Shown in pieces: positions 8,626 to 16,374 of a stretch of 64,000 nucleotides of DNA. Source of the stretch: Brachybacterium saurashtrense (GTDB taxonomy: Bacteria; Actinomycetota; Actinomycetes; Actinomycetales; Dermabacteraceae); the NCBI RefSeq assembly GCF_003355475.1, contig NZ_CP031356.1, positions 310,001 to 374,000 on the forward strand, in the 5' to 3' direction. The first letter of the stretch is position 1; every line of letters starts with the position of its first letter. Under the pieces are notes generated by a model. It was given only the letters and a program-made list of their open reading frames with translations. It searched no databases and was not told the origin of the DNA. Both the position numbers and the translations under genes were made by a program.

Positions 8626-10682
8626 CGCGGATCTCCTGCGAGCGGTGCGGGGACGGTGGAGGTGCTCGCGACGCGGTGGCCCGGGGCACCCACCTCGAGC
8701 AGTCGCGGGCGGGTGGTGGGATCGGCCGCGGGGTCGAGCGAGCGCGGGGCGAAGCGGTCCCCGGGGGCGAAGTCCCGCGGGGAGGGCACGGTGCCCGCCA
8801 CCTGGTGCAGCCGCTCGGCGCCCGCCTCGATCGAGAGCACCGAGCCCAGCAGGCCGCGGGTGTACTCGTGGCGCGGGTCGATGAGCAGCTCGTGGGTGGT
8901 GGCCTGCTCGATCACCTGCCCGGCGTACATCACGGTGATGCGGTCGGCGAGCTGGGAGACCAGCGCCAGATCGTGGCTGACGAAGATCATCGCGAAGCCG
9001 AGCTCCTCCCGGAGCCGGTTGAGCAGATCCACCACCTGTTTCTGCACGGTGACGTCGAGCGCCGTGGTGGGCTCGTCCGCGATCACCAGCTTCGGGTCGC
9101 GGGTGAGGGCCATCGCGATGAGTACCCGCTGGCGCTGACCGCCGGAGAGCTCGTGCGGGTAGGCGGCCAGGGTGCGCTTCGGCTCCAGGCCCACCAGCTC
9201 CAGCAGCTCCTCGGCGCTGCGGGTGCCGCCGCGGCGGGTGAGCTGTGCCATCTGGGAGCGGATCAGCATCGAGGGGTTCAGCGAGCTCAGCGCGTCCTGG
9301 TAGATCATCGCGATCTCGTGGCCGCGCAGGGCGTTCAGGCGCGTGCCCGGCAGGTCCAGCAGCTCCGTGCCGCCCAGCCGCACCGAGCCGCTGATCCGCG
9401 CGGTGCGGGGCAGCAGGCCCATGATCGCCAGGCTCGCCACGGACTTGCCGGAGCCGGATTCGCCCACCAGGCCCATCGTCTCCCCGGGGCGCACCTGGAA
9501 GGAGATCCCGTCGAGGATGTCCACGGCGCCGTGCGCCTCGGGGAAGGAGACCCGCAGGTCCTCCACCTCGAGCAGCGGGGCGGCGGTGTCGTCGGCCTCG
9601 AGGCGCTCGGGGCGGGCCGTCTCCGCGGCGCGCAGGGCGGCCAGGGAGCGGTGCAGCAGCCGGGTGGCGGTCTCGTGGTCGGTGGCGCCGAGCACGTGGT
9701 GCTCGTGCGCCGCGGCGTCCGAGGCCTCGGGGCCCGTCGCGCCCTCGGCGCGGGCGGCTTCGGCCTCGACCTCCGCCTCGGTCATCGACTGCTCGTCGGC
9801 CTCGACGTCCACGTCCACCCGCACCCGCGGGCTGGCCATCGCATCGGTGAGGCCCTCGGAGAGGATGTTCAGCGCGAGCGTGGTGAGCAGGATCGCCAGG
9901 CCCGGGAAGAAGGTGGGCCACCAGTAGCCCGCCAGCAGCAGCTGCTTGCCGTCGGCGAGGATGTTGCCCCAGGACGGGTTCGGCGGCTGCACGCCGGCGT
10001 TGATGAAGGAGAGCGACGCCTCGAGCACGATCGCATCGGCCACCAGCACGGTGGCGAACACCATGATCGGGGCGATGCAGTTGCGGGCCACGTGCTTGAC
10101 CAGGATCCAGGCGGTGGAGGCGCCCATCACCTGGGAGGCGGCCACGTAGTCCTCGCCGAACTGGGCGAGCACGTTGGCGCGCACCACACGGGCCAGCTGC
10201 GGCACGTAGAGGAAGCCGATCGCGAAGATCAGCACCGGCAGCGAGGTGCCGAACACGGCCACGAACACGGCGGCCAGGGCGATGCCGGGGAAGGACATCA
10301 CCACGTCCAGCACGCGCATGACGACCTCGGAGACCCACTTCCCGGCGGTCGCCGCGATCGAGCCGATCACGGCGGCGGCCACCAGGGCCGCGGCGGTCGC
10401 GGCGAGGCCGATCGCGAGGGAGGAGCGGGCGCCGTGGGCGACCCGGGCGAAGATGTCGCGCCCGATCGCGTCGGTGCCCATCCAGTGGTCCCCGCCGGGC
10501 GGCTGCACCGGGGTGCCGGTGGCGAGCGGCCCGTGCGGGCTGATCAGCGGGGCGAACACGGCGAGCACGCCCAGCAGCAGCAGGAACACCACCGCGATGC
10601 GGCTCGCCCAGGGCAGGGAGGTGACGGGGGCCAGCGGGCTGCCGCTGACGGCCTGGAGGCGGGATCCGAGCTTCGGTCGCAT
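8622..10682 (-). CDS. Fused ABC permease (DppC-like) and ATPase (DppD-like)
   Basis: 686 residues in one uninterrupted frame. Residues 1-285 are a DppC-type permease with several membrane segments and the EAA loop region (VLAQFGEDYVAASQVMG). Residues about 286-368 form an acidic and Ala-rich linker with no family match I recognise. Residues about 369-686 form an ABC ATPase: Walker A GESGSGKS near 407, LSGGQRQR, VIADEPTTALD and VSHDLA. These parts are normally separate proteins. The usual C-terminal Cys cluster of DppD is absent. It sits 1 base after the dppB-like stop and overlaps the next ATPase by 4 bases. Confidence 0.9.
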   Translation of the reverse strand: MRPKLGSRLQAVSGSPLAPVTSLPWASRIAVVFLLLLGVLAVFAPLISPHGPLATGTPVQPPGGDHWMGTDAIGRDIFARVAHGARSSLAIGLAATAAALVAAAVIGSIAATAGKWVSEVVMRVLDVVMSFPGIALAAVFVAVFGTSLPVLIFAIGFLYVPQLARVVRANVLAQFGEDYVAASQVMGASTAWILVKHVARNCIAPIMVFATVLVADAIVLEASLSFINAGVQPPNPSWGNILADGKQLLLAGYWWPTFFPGLAILLTTLALNILSEGLTDAMASPRVRVDVDVEADEQSMTEAEVEAEAARAEGATGPEASDAAAHEHHVLGATDHETATRLLHRSLAALRAAETARPERLEADDTAAPLLEVEDLRVSFPEAHGAVDILDGISFQVRPGETMGLVGESGSGKSVASLAIMGLLPRTARISGSVRLGGTELLDLPGTRLNALRGHEIAMIYQDALSSLNPSMLIRSQMAQLTRRGGTRSAEELLELVGLEPKRTLAAYPHELSGGQRQRVLIAMALTRDPKLVIADEPTTALDVTVQKQVVDLLNRLREELGFAMIFVSHDLALVSQLADRITVMYAGQVIEQATTHELLIDPRHEYTRGLLGSVLSIEAGAERLHQVAGTVPSPRDFAPGDRFAPRSLDPAADPTTRPRLLEVGAPGHRVASTSTVPAPLAGDPR

Positions 10683-10683
10683 G

Positions 10684-11649
10684 TCAGATGCTCCTGATCC
10701 GAGGATTGACGATGACGTAGAGGAGGTCCACGGCGATGTTCACGACGATGAAGGCGATCGCGACCACCAGGGTCACGCCCTGCACCAGGAACACGTCGTT
10801 CCGGGTGACGCCGTCGAGGATGAGCTGGCCCATCGCCTGGATGTTGAAGATGATCTCGATGATCACGGCGCCGCCCATCAGGTAGCCCACCCGCAGGCCC
10901 AGCACGGTGATCGGGGTGATCAGGGCGTTGCGCAGCACGTTGCGGCTCACCACCACCGGGTACGGGATGCCGGCGCCCACGGCGGTGCGCACGTAGTCGC
11001 GGTCCAGCTCTTCCACCATCGCGGTGCGCACCACACGGATGAGGGAGCCCGCCACGGGGATGCCCAGCGCGAGGGCGGGCAGGGCGATGTTGCGCAGATA
11101 GGTGGCGGGATCGTCGAAGAGTCCCACCCAGCGCGTGACCAGGGCGGGGAAGGCACCCCAGCCGCCCGGCACCTCGCCGAGCCACTGGATCAGCAGGATC
11201 GCGAGCCAGAAGGAGGGGGTGGCCAGCGAGGCGATGGAGAGCACGCGGATCGCCTGGTCGAGCCAGCGGTCGCGGAACAGCGCCGCGAGCACGCCCAGCA
11301 CCGTGGCCAGCACGATCGCGATGGCCAGGCCCAGTAAGGTGAGCTGCAGGGTGATCGGGAACGCCTTCGCGACCAGCTCCGTGACGGGGACGTCCCCGCT
11401 GCTGGTGCCGAGGTCGCCGTGGAGCAGGCCCCCGAGGAACCGGAAGTACCGCTCCCAGACGGGATCGTTCAGGCCGTTGGCCTCGCGGTAGTTCTCCAGC
11501 GCCTCGGTGGAGGCGGATTCGCCGAGGGCGAGGCGCGCGGGATCGGCGGGCGAGAACGACATGATGACGAACACCAGCAGGGTGACGCCGAGGATCATCA
11601 GCGGCAGCGCGAGCAGGCGCCGCCCGATCAGTCGGACGAAGTGGGACAC
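10684..11649 (-). CDS. Oligopeptide-type ABC permease (DppB-like)
   Basis: 321 residues with six predicted membrane segments. The first follows the basic start (RLIGRRLLALPLMILGVTL) and the external loop after it (ADPARLALGE...) is typical of DppB/OppB. The EAA loop (YVRTAVGAGIPYPVVVSRNV) sits before the last two segments. It pairs with the permease half of the downstream fusion to form the channel. It starts at an ATG 111 bp after the solute-binding-protein stop and is separated from the next gene by 1 base. Confidence 0.93.
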   Translation of the reverse strand: MSHFVRLIGRRLLALPLMILGVTLLVFVIMSFSPADPARLALGESASTEALENYREANGLNDPVWERYFRFLGGLLHGDLGTSSGDVPVTELVAKAFPITLQLTLLGLAIAIVLATVLGVLAALFRDRWLDQAIRVLSIASLATPSFWLAILLIQWLGEVPGGWGAFPALVTRWVGLFDDPATYLRNIALPALALGIPVAGSLIRVVRTAMVEELDRDYVRTAVGAGIPYPVVVSRNVLRNALITPITVLGLRVGYLMGGAVIIEIIFNIQAMGQLILDGVTRNDVFLVQGVTLVVAIAFIVVNIAVDLLYVIVNPRIRSI

Positions 11650-11760
11650 GAGGTCCTCCGTGACGTGACGGGGATGGGCAGGAGCGAAGGGAGCGTCAGG
11701 ACCGGCCGGGCACCAGGGCCCGACGGGTCGGCGGGGGCCGGCCGGTCCCGACGCCGCGGC

Positions 11761-13398
11761 TCAGGAGGCCTGGGTGGTGCCGACGCCGACGAAGCTCAGG
11801 CCCGTCAGCGAGATCGGCGCGAAGTCGACCAGGGTGGTCGGGTCCCAGGCGGTGGGCGCCTTGCGGTGGAAGAGCGGGTACAGCGGCACCTCGTCGGAGA
11901 GCAGGTCGAACAGCTCCCCCCAGGTGGACTCCTGCTCCGCCGGATCCGCGGCCTCCAGGCCCTGGGCCAGCAGCTCCTGGACCTTCTCGTAGGAGTCCTG
12001 GCCCTTCCAGTGCATGCGGGTGTCGGTCCAGATGTCGCCGCCGTACCACCAGCGCATCAGCAGGTCCGGGTCATTGCCGAACACCGAGGGGTCACCGGGG
12101 GCGATGACCACGTCGAAGGCGTCGTCCCCGCCGTCGATCGTGGTGTACACGTCCGAGGACTGCTTCTGCTCGAACTGCACGTCGACCCCGGCCGCGGTGA
12201 GGGACTCCTGGATGATCGGGGTGCACTGCGCCACCCAGTCGTGATCCGTGCACAGCAGGCGGAAGCTGGTCAGCCCGGTCTCGGCGAACAGCTCCTTCGC
12301 CTTCTCGAGGTCGAGCGAGTAGACGGTGGAGGCCTCCTTGTAGTTCGGGTGCTCCGTCTGCACGAAGCAGCTGGCGGCCTCGGCCTGGCCGGACAGGCCC
12401 GTCTCGATCACCTTGTCCATGTCGATCGCGTAGAGGAACGCCTGACGGTTCCGCACGTCGTTGAACGGGTTGTCCTCGCCGTTGTTGAACATCGCGAACA
12501 GCAGACCGAAGCCGCCCACGGACTCGACCTCGCCGGTGCCCTGGAGCTGATCGATCGAGAGGTAGGGGACGGAGTCGATGGCCTGGACCGTCTTCGACTG
12601 CAGCGCGTTGGTGCGAGTGGACGGATCAGGGATCACCTGCCAGGACATCGTCCTCGCCGCCGCCGGCATCGGGCCGGTGTAGTCGTCGAAGCGCTCGAAC
12701 TCCACGATCTTCGAGGCGGCGGAGTTGTCGGTCATCTGCCAGGGGCCGGTGCCCACGGGGTTCGCGTCGAAGGCGTCGGGATCGGCCTCGACCGCGGCCC
12801 GGGGCACGATCTTCACCGTGGAGAGCCGCTCGGCGAACACGCCGGTGGGGTGCTTCAGGGAGAAGGTGACGGTGGTGTCGTCCTTCGCCTCGACCGCTTC
12901 GATGAACGGGATGAACTGCGCGTACAGCGAGGTGTTGGCCGGGTCGAGCACGCGCTCGAAGGAGAACACCACGTCCTCGGCGGTCACCGGCGAGCCGTCG
13001 TGGAACACGGCGCCCTCGCGCAGGGTCACGTCCACGCTGTCGCCCTCGGCGCTGGGGGTCTCGGTGGCCAGGGCCGCGTACACCTCGCGGGTGACGGGGT
13101 GCAGCTCGGTGAGGCCCTCGAGGGTGTGCCAGTTGACGGCGACGGTGAGCGCCGACGTGGTGGTCATGGGGTCGTACCCGTTGGTGCCCAGCTCGTAGCT
13201 GATCGCGGCGGTGAGGTGGCCGTCCGGGTCCGCCTCGCCGGCGGCCGTGCCGCCGCCCTCGGAGCCGCCGCCGCCGGAGCCGCTGTCGCGGGGGGCGCAG
13301 GCGCCGATGCCGGCGACGATGCCGGCCGCGCTCGCGATGAGGGCGCTGCCGCGGAGGAATCCGCGCCTGCCGATGGGGCCTGTGGTGCTGTCGATCAC
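11761..13398 (-). CDS. Family-5 extracellular solute-binding lipoprotein of the sialic acid operon
   Basis: 545 residues from a GTG at 13398 (AGAAGGGA about 10 bases upstream). The N-terminus has a twin-arginine motif (GRRGFLRG) and ends in a lipobox-like GIGAC with Cys34, so it is probably a Tat-exported lipoprotein. A Gly/Ser-rich linker follows, then a family-5 (peptide/nickel/oligosaccharide) binding fold. It is the first gene of the operon and the ligand-capturing part of the importer. Family-5 proteins usually bind peptides; a sialic acid or sialoside ligand is inferred from the neighbours. The frame remains open upstream to 13671, without an RBS or signal-peptide logic. Confidence 0.9.
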   Translation of the reverse strand: MIDSTTGPIGRRGFLRGSALIASAAGIVAGIGACAPRDSGSGGGGSEGGGTAAGEADPDGHLTAAISYELGTNGYDPMTTTSALTVAVNWHTLEGLTELHPVTREVYAALATETPSAEGDSVDVTLREGAVFHDGSPVTAEDVVFSFERVLDPANTSLYAQFIPFIEAVEAKDDTTVTFSLKHPTGVFAERLSTVKIVPRAAVEADPDAFDANPVGTGPWQMTDNSAASKIVEFERFDDYTGPMPAAARTMSWQVIPDPSTRTNALQSKTVQAIDSVPYLSIDQLQGTGEVESVGGFGLLFAMFNNGEDNPFNDVRNRQAFLYAIDMDKVIETGLSGQAEAASCFVQTEHPNYKEASTVYSLDLEKAKELFAETGLTSFRLLCTDHDWVAQCTPIIQESLTAAGVDVQFEQKQSSDVYTTIDGGDDAFDVVIAPGDPSVFGNDPDLLMRWWYGGDIWTDTRMHWKGQDSYEKVQELLAQGLEAADPAEQESTWGELFDLLSDEVPLYPLFHRKAPTAWDPTTLVDFAPISLTGLSFVGVGTTQAS

Positions 13399-13700
13399 CG
13401 TTGATCCGTCCCTTCTGGGTGGTCCCGGCGCGCGCCGCGCCGGGGTGGTGGGACGTCCGTCCTCGTCATCCGGCGGATGCCCCGCCACCATGCGAAGATC
13501 AGACGTATGATGTCTGATGACTCGAGACAGTACATCACGGATCCGGTGATCGCCACCACCGAGGGCGGCGGTCGTGACCGATCGGTGACCAACGCGGCAG
13601 AGCGCCGCGCCGTGAGTCCGCGACGGCCGCCCGGCGGTCGTGGTCACGGCAGAATGGACCGTGCCGCACACCGCGGCGCCGGTCCGGGAGGGGAGAGAGC
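13399..13700. promoter_or_regulatory. Divergent control region between sialic acid operon and nanR
   Basis: 302 bp between divergent starts. It holds the inverted repeat at 13498-13518 in a locally AT-richer stretch and a 10-bp palindrome (ACCGATCGGT, 13577-13586). No convincing paired -35/-10 elements could be assigned to either direction. A GGAGG lies about 13 bases before the regulator start. Confidence 0.6.
13498..13518. promoter_or_regulatory. Candidate NanR operator
   Basis: Perfect 7-bp arms ATCAGAC (13498-13504) and GTCTGAT (13512-13518) flank a 7-base spacer that itself has partial symmetry. It lies 100 bp before the binding-protein start and 183 bp before the regulator start, in the only AT-rich part of the spacer. 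Size and symmetry fit a FadR-subfamily GntR site. Confidence 0.6.
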
Positions 13701-14450
13701 ATGATGCGCAGCAAGGGGACCGGGAACGTGGCCGTCGAGCGCATCCAGGACCTGATCCTGGCCGAGAAGCTGGTGCCGGGGGACCCGATGCCCACCGAGA
13801 GCGCGCTGTGCGAGCGCCTGGAGATCTCGCGCTCCTCGGTGCGGGAGGCGATGCGCACCCTCGCCTCGCTGGACATCGTGGAGGTGCGCCACGGCCACGG
13901 CACCTTCGTGGGCCAGCTCTCGCTCTCCCCGCTGGTGGACGGGCTGCTGTTCCGGGCCCGCATGAACGACGGCAACGACCTGCGCGCCCTGCGCGAGGTG
14001 GTGGAGCTGCGGATCGCGATCGACCTCTCCGTGGCCGAGCAGCTGGTGGAGATCTACCGCGACTCCCACAATCCCGAGCTGGAGGGCCTGGTGGAGCAGA
14101 TGCGGGAGCTGGCCGGGGACGGCCGCCCGTTCCCGGAGGCCGACGCCGCCTTCCACTCCGCCCTGTTCGAGCGGCTGGACAACGGGCTGCTGCGGCAGTT
14201 GGCGCAGGCCTTCTGGGAGATCCACACCGTGGCGGTGCCGCTGCTGCAGGTGCCGCCCGCCGAGGACATCCTCGACACCGTCGAGGCGCACCGGGCGATG
14301 CTCAGCGCGCTCGAGGCCGGCGACGCCGCCGCCTACCGGGAGGCCGTGATCGCCCACTACCGGCCGCTGGGGCGGGTGCTGGACGCCGCGGCGACCGCCG
14401 CGGACCGCGGGGAGGCGGGCGCCGACGCGGTGGAGGCGGGCGTCCGCTGA
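13701..14450 (+). CDS. nanR: GntR/FadR-family regulator, candidate NanR
   Basis: 249 residues. An N-terminal winged helix (about 5-70) contains MPTESALCERLEISRSSVRE and the wing VRHGHGTFVG. The rest is an all-helical FCD ligand-binding domain with His residues suited to a metal or acid ligand (AAFHSALFE, WEIHTVAV, EAHRAML). It is read divergently from the sialic acid operon, the usual arrangement for a local repressor released by sialic acid or a pathway sugar phosphate. Start: first of two consecutive ATGs at 13701, with GGAGGGGAGAG upstream. Confidence 0.85.
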   Translation: MMRSKGTGNVAVERIQDLILAEKLVPGDPMPTESALCERLEISRSSVREAMRTLASLDIVEVRHGHGTFVGQLSLSPLVDGLLFRARMNDGNDLRALREVVELRIAIDLSVAEQLVEIYRDSHNPELEGLVEQMRELAGDGRPFPEADAAFHSALFERLDNGLLRQLAQAFWEIHTVAVPLLQVPPAEDILDTVEAHRAMLSALEAGDAAAYREAVIAHYRPLGRVLDAAATAADRGEAGADAVEAGVR

Positions 14451-14460
14451 GCCGGGGGAC

Positions 14461-14466
14461 TACCGT
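14461..14466 (+). promoter_or_regulatory. -10 element of leaderless promoter
   Basis: TACCGT, then 6 bases (GGCTCC), then the ATG at 14473. There is no Shine-Dalgarno sequence between them. Confidence 0.6.
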
Positions 14467-14472
14467 GGCTCC

Positions 14473-14994
14473 ATGAGCGATCCGCACGAGAGCGCGCCGC
14501 TGGCCGCGCTGGACATCTTCCTCCCTTCGCCCCCGGCGGACCGGGACGCGCAGGAGGCCTTCCTCGACGAGGCCGCCGTGCTCGCGGAAGCCGGCCACCC
14601 GATCACCGTGTACCTGCAGGACGAGGACGCCTGGGCCTTCGCGCAGTGCGAGCCGGTGGCGGAGCTGCTGGCCTCCGCCGGGGACGCGGTGCTGCCGGTG
14701 ACTCTGCTGGGCGCGGACATCGTGGTGAGCTCGGTCTATCCCACGGCCGCGCAGATGGAGCGGTTCACGCGCTCCGGCGGCGCGCCCCGCGAGCGGCCCT
14801 CCGCCGCGGCGGCCGCCTGCGGGCCGGGCGGGGCACCGGGCGGGGCCGCCCCGATGCCGCGCGAGGCCGGCGGCTTCGCCGCGCAGCTGCTGGGCGTCGC
14901 CCCCGCGCGTCCGCGCCCCGAGGGCGGGCCGGACATCGGCGGCCGACGCAACCTCATGGGCGGCGACGTCGGGGACGGGCTTCCTGAGCGCTGA
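14473..14994 (+). CDS. ArsD-like thioredoxin-fold protein of unknown role
   Basis: 173 residues. Residues about 10-95 resemble the ArsD fold in order and motif: an initial strand (LDIFLPSPP), a helix (FLDEAAVLAEAGHPITVY), AWAFAQCEPVAELLASAG, LPVTLLGADIV and YPTAAQM. True ArsD metallochaperones carry vicinal Cys near the first strand; here that place has SPPADRD, so arsenic binding by that site is unlikely. Residues 96-173 are low-complexity Gly/Ala/Pro with no recognisable domain. No ars genes are nearby. The start is supported by a leaderless-type -10 element. The fold assignment is by eye and moderate. Confidence 0.6.
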   Translation: MSDPHESAPLAALDIFLPSPPADRDAQEAFLDEAAVLAEAGHPITVYLQDEDAWAFAQCEPVAELLASAGDAVLPVTLLGADIVVSSVYPTAAQMERFTRSGGAPRERPSAAAAACGPGGAPGGAAPMPREAGGFAAQLLGVAPARPRPEGGPDIGGRRNLMGGDVGDGLPER

Positions 14995-15096
14995 CGCGCC
15001 GGCCCAGAACGGGACGGCGCCGACGAGCGCCCCGCCGGCCGGTTCCGTGCGGGCCCGTCCCGTGCCGAGCGGCCGGTCCCGTGCCGATCCGTCGGG

Positions 15097-15789
15097 TCAG
15101 AGCGCGCAGGCCACCCCGTTGAACCCGTGGTTGCAGTAGCCGCCGGGGTTCGCCGCCAGGTACTGCTGGTGCACGGGCTCGGCGGTGTAGTACACGCCGT
15201 CGCCGGCCTCGGCCAGCGGGGACAGCTCGGTGGTGATGGCGCCGCGCCCGGCCGCGTCCAGCGCCTCCTGGTAGCGCACGGCGGAGTCCCGCACCACCTC
15301 GCCCTGCGCGGGCGTGGTCCAGTACACGGCGCTGCGGTACTCGGTGCCCACGTCGTTGCCCTGCCGGTTCGCGGTGGTGGGATCGTGCTGCTGCCAGAAC
15401 TGGGTGAGCAGCGCCCGCAGCGTCTCCTCGCCGCCGGAGTAGATCACCCGCACCGCCTCGGTGTGGCCGGTGCGGGCGGAGAACACCTCCTCGTAGGTGG
15501 GGTGCGGCGTGAAGCCGCCCGCGTAGCCGCAGGAGGTGGTGTGCACGCCCGGCACCTGCCAGGCGATCCGCTCGATGCCCCAGAAGCAGCCTCCCGCCAG
15601 GAGGATCTCCTCGGTGCCCGCGGGCCAGGGGCGCGGGTCCGTGGGGGCGTCGGGGCCCAGCATGTCCGTGCCCAGCACCGCGTGCTCGCGCGCGAGCGGG
15701 TAGGGGTACCGGTCACGACCGGGCAGGGCCTCCTCCCGCGAGACCCGCTCCTTCTTGTGCCCGTACAGGAGATCCATCATCTGCCACAT
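15097..15789 (-). CDS. msrA: Peptide methionine (S)-sulfoxide reductase MsrA
   Basis: 230 residues. It reduces methionine-S-sulfoxide in proteins. The active-site motif GGCFWG is present, as are the substrate-pocket stretch YRSAVY and C-terminal resolving Cys residues (GGYCNHGFNGVAC). The N-terminus has the extension YGHKKERV...LPGRD typical of the longer actinobacterial form. Two starts are possible: ATG 15789, 7 bases after a TACGGT element (leaderless), or GTG 15798 in the same frame, with GGAGG 6 bases upstream; the second overlaps the -10-like element. The 102 bp between its stop and the convergent ArsD-like stop show GC-rich repeats but no clear hairpin. Confidence 0.94.
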   Translation of the reverse strand: MWQMMDLLYGHKKERVSREEALPGRDRYPYPLAREHAVLGTDMLGPDAPTDPRPWPAGTEEILLAGGCFWGIERIAWQVPGVHTTSCGYAGGFTPHPTYEEVFSARTGHTEAVRVIYSGGEETLRALLTQFWQQHDPTTANRQGNDVGTEYRSAVYWTTPAQGEVVRDSAVRYQEALDAAGRGAITTELSPLAEAGDGVYYTAEPVHQQYLAANPGGYCNHGFNGVACAL

Positions 15790-15796
15790 GGGGTCC

Positions 15797-15802
15797 ACCG
15801 TA
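15797..15802 (-). promoter_or_regulatory. Possible -10 element for msrA
   Basis: TACGGT on the minus strand, 7 bases before the ATG at 15789. It competes with a GGAGG-based reading for the GTG at 15798. Confidence 0.4.
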
Positions 15803-15822
15803 GACCTCCGCGCCCCCGGGGG

Positions 15823-16374
15823 TCACCGCTGCCGGGGCAGCACCGTGAGGAACAGGACGATCGCGGCGAGCACCCCGATCACCATCATCCAGGCGCCCAG
15901 GTGCACTCCGGAGAGCAGCACCACCAGCCCGGCGGCGACGGCGCTCAGCGCCAGCACGGGCACCAGGCCCCTCGCGGCCAGCCGCCACGCGGAGGGGGCG
16001 AGCTCCCCGTGCACCGGGATCGTCGCGGCGAGGGCGAAGGCGGCATGGCCCAGCAGCAGCGCCAGGCCGATCCCCCCGGCCCGCAGCATCGGGGTGTCCC
16101 CCTGCGCCACCAGCGCGATCAGCAGGGCCACGGGGGGCACGAGGCCCAGGTCGGTGTCCGGTCGCAGGCACTGCGCCAGCAGGCCGACGCCCACCACCAG
16201 CGCCAGCAGCACGGCGCCGGAGTGCGCGAGCAGCGCCGTCGGGCCCACGGTGAGCACCAGGGCGAGCAGGGTCGCTCCGGTGCCCAGGCCGCGCAGCAGC
16301 CATTGGCTGCGGCCCACCGTGCGCAGGGCGAGCAGGCGCCGCGCGATCGGGTCCAGCAGGTCGGGGGTGCGCAT
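15823..16374 (-). CDS. Multi-spanning membrane protein at end of MoxR/DUF58 operon
   Basis: 183 residues, mostly hydrophobic, with about five to six membrane segments after a short basic N-terminus (DPIARRLLALRTVGRSQW). No family recognised. Its ATG shares one base with the stop of the DUF58 gene (TGATG), so it is translated from the same message. Small membrane proteins often close MoxR-DUF58 operons, and it may anchor or assist that system. Confidence 0.75.
   Translation of the reverse strand: MRTPDLLDPIARRLLALRTVGRSQWLLRGLGTGATLLALVLTVGPTALLAHSGAVLLALVVGVGLLAQCLRPDTDLGLVPPVALLIALVAQGDTPMLRAGGIGLALLLGHAAFALAATIPVHGELAPSAWRLAARGLVPVLALSAVAAGLVVLLSGVHLGAWMMVIGVLAAIVLFLTVLPRQR

Noticed and set aside
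8622-10682. Permease-ATPase fusion as a sequencing error
   Set aside because: The linker is about 80 residues, stays in frame, has coding-like composition and lacks a ribosome site or start at the ATPase boundary. A single-base error would leave one side without its normal start.
8607-10697. Open frame of 696 codons opposite the permease-ATPase fusion
   Set aside because: The minus-strand frame has full ABC permease and ATPase motifs; the plus-strand one is a Gly/His/Arg-rich shadow.
14995-15096. Terminator between the ArsD-like gene and msrA
   Set aside because: Several GC-rich near-repeats (CCCGTGCCGA, GGTCCCGT) are present, but no stem longer than a few pairs with a sensible loop could be drawn.
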